A stretch of DNA of 32,923 bases from Chloroflexota bacterium. GTDB taxonomy: Bacteria; Chloroflexota; Anaerolineae; Fen-1058. The notes below the pieces were generated by a model. That model ran no database searches and was not told the DNA's origin. It saw only the letters and a list, made by a program, of their open reading frames with translations. How positions within the stretch are numbered: the stretch's first letter is position 1; each line of letters opens with the position of its first letter. Location: assembly GCA_016219235.1 (NCBI GenBank), contig JACRBO010000381.1, forward strand, positions 1 to 32,923, in the 5' to 3' direction. The translations under genes and the position numbers were made by a program. Positions 32,135 to 32,923 of this stretch are shown one piece after another.

Positions 32135-32854
32135 ATGGAGCTTATCGTCCCGTTGATGATCTTTCTGGGTGTCTTCACCCAGACCCTGACCGGCTTCGGA
32201 TCGGCGCTCGCTACCATGGCCGTGCTGCCCGCTGTGTTGGGCATCCGCACCGCCTCGCCGCTGGTGGCGCTGATGGCGGTGACGCTGGAAGTGATCTTGT
32301 TGATTCGCTATCGCGGCGCGATCAATCTGGGCGCGGTGTGGCGACTATCGTTAGCGGCCATCGTCGCCATCCCGATCGGGCTGGTGGCCGTCCGATCGAT
32401 CCCCGAGGCCGTTGTGCTCTCAATCCTCGGTCTGGTGCTGGTGGCTTATTCGATCTATGCGTTGATCACGCCGAAACTGCCGGAATTGAAGCGCCCTGCG
32501 TGGGCATTTGGCTTTGGCTTTGTGGGCGGCTTATTAAGCGGAGCGTACAACGTGGCGGGTCCGGCCGCCGTCATCTACGGTAACTGCCGCGGCTGGCGGC
32601 CTGATGAATTCAAAAGCAACTTGCAGGCCTTCTTCGTCATCAACGACCTGACCGTATTGATCAGTCACACGCTGGCTGGCAACCTGACACCCGTCGTGTG
32701 GAGCAACTATCTGATCGCCCTGCCCGCGATTGGCCTGGGCATCTTCATCGGTTTGAAGATCGATCGGCGGTTGAACCCCGTCACGTTCAGGCAGATCGTG
32801 CTGTGGCTGCTCATCGTGATGGGCGCGCGGTTGATCGTCAGTTCGATCTTCTAA
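32135..32854 (+). CDS. TSUP family (TauE/SafE-type) membrane permease
   Basis: A 239-residue integral membrane protein of the sulfite exporter TauE/SafE (TSUP) family, close to the usual 240-270 residues. It shows the two-repeat layout. The N-terminal half has GVFTQTLTGFGSALATMAVL. The C-terminal half has GFGFVGGLLSGAYNVAGPAA followed by YGNCRGWRPDEFKSNLQAFF. About eight hydrophobic segments are present. Members move sulfite, sulfoacetate, sulfonates or related small organic anions; the substrate here cannot be told. AAGGTG (32124-32129), 5 nt before the ATG, decides the start; the frame is open further upstream but lacks a ribosome site and overlaps the divergent gene. It is divergent from the glycosyltransferase array and probably independent of it. 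Confidence 0.88.
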   Translation: MELIVPLMIFLGVFTQTLTGFGSALATMAVLPAVLGIRTASPLVALMAVTLEVILLIRYRGAINLGAVWRLSLAAIVAIPIGLVAVRSIPEAVVLSILGLVLVAYSIYALITPKLPELKRPAWAFGFGFVGGLLSGAYNVAGPAAVIYGNCRGWRPDEFKSNLQAFFVINDLTVLISHTLAGNLTPVVWSNYLIALPAIGLGIFIGLKIDRRLNPVTFRQIVLWLLIVMGARLIVSSIF

Positions 32855-32862
32855 ATTCAAAA

Positions 32863-32901
32863 CGCCAGCCCGATCGATGCCATTGATCGATCGGGCTGGC
32901 G
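32863..32901 (+). terminator. strong 16-bp perfect hairpin after the TSUP gene
   Basis: CGCCAGCCCGATCGAT (32863-32878) and its exact reverse complement (32886-32901) enclose a 7-nt loop, beginning 9 nt after the TAA. No T-run follows, so intrinsic termination is not certain; a short CGCCG/CGGCG stem follows at 32905-32918. It may act as a transcript-end stabilising structure or a two-way terminator. Confidence 0.65.
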
Positions 32902-32923
32902 CTCCGCCGTGAGCGGCGAGCCG

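Noticed and set aside
31543..32583. 346-codon plus-strand open frame overlapping the array head and the TSUP gene
   Set aside because: It is antisense to the first glycosyltransferase gene and out of frame with the TSUP gene; composition is R/Q/G-rich shadow with no domain signs.
1..32923. tRNA, rRNA, riboswitch or replication origin
   Set aside because: I saw no cloverleaf, conserved rRNA stretch, riboswitch core or DnaA-box cluster on reading both strands; coding sequence covers nearly all of the window.

Overview
The window is a G+C-rich bacterial segment dominated by one gene type. It opens with the 3' part of an MFS exporter on the plus strand (1-1137). Then comes an almost unbroken minus-strand run of 15 large integral-membrane proteins (32049 down to 1178). 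It closes with a divergently transcribed TSUP (TauE/SafE-type) permease on the plus strand (32135-32854), followed by a strong hairpin. The host is most likely a Chloroflexota bacterium of Anaerolineae type. This is inference from the style of the GT39-like proteins and from the short-word tandem repeats spliced into coding loops; no taxonomic marker gene is present.

The 15 minus-strand genes read like one operon in the order 32049 to 1178. Nine junctions are 4-nt overlaps (seven ATGA, two GTGA), one is an 11-nt overlap, and only the 11128-11360 gap exceeds 30 nt. Eight proteins (group A: genes ending at 1178, 3187, 7102, 12680, 17040, 25668, 27764, 29845) are ArnT/PMT-like GT-C glycosyltransferases. 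Each has an acidic DE pair just after the first membrane helix, and most have an E-P-L-Y-H-Y type motif in the same outer loop and a conserved GMF...GD...YN.P.RP motif. Three (group B: 14716, 20923, 23270) are a second PMT-like type with a T.DE motif and a conserved SNLDWGQDL stretch. Two (group C: 11361, 18983), one with an HPPGP motif (group D: 9157) and one divergent YfhO/PMT-like protein (group E: 5387) complete the set. Thirteen of the 15 end in the same extracytoplasmic beta-rich domain of about 120-130 residues.

In GT-C enzymes of this kind the usual donor is a polyprenyl-phosphate sugar and the active site faces away from the cytoplasm. The cluster is therefore probably a set of surface glycosyltransferases with different acceptors or linkages. 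No donor-making enzyme, flippase or obvious acceptor protein is in the window, so the product is unknown.

Laid over the array is a second layer of structure: exact-register tandem arrays of 7-nt or 8-nt words, several of them paired as inverted arrays. They sit inside the genes and fall repeatedly in the same two predicted loops or at N-termini. Two extended -10 boxes with an identical 12-nt core, each 9 nt before an ATG, suggest leaderless transcripts from the head of the array and from an internal gene.
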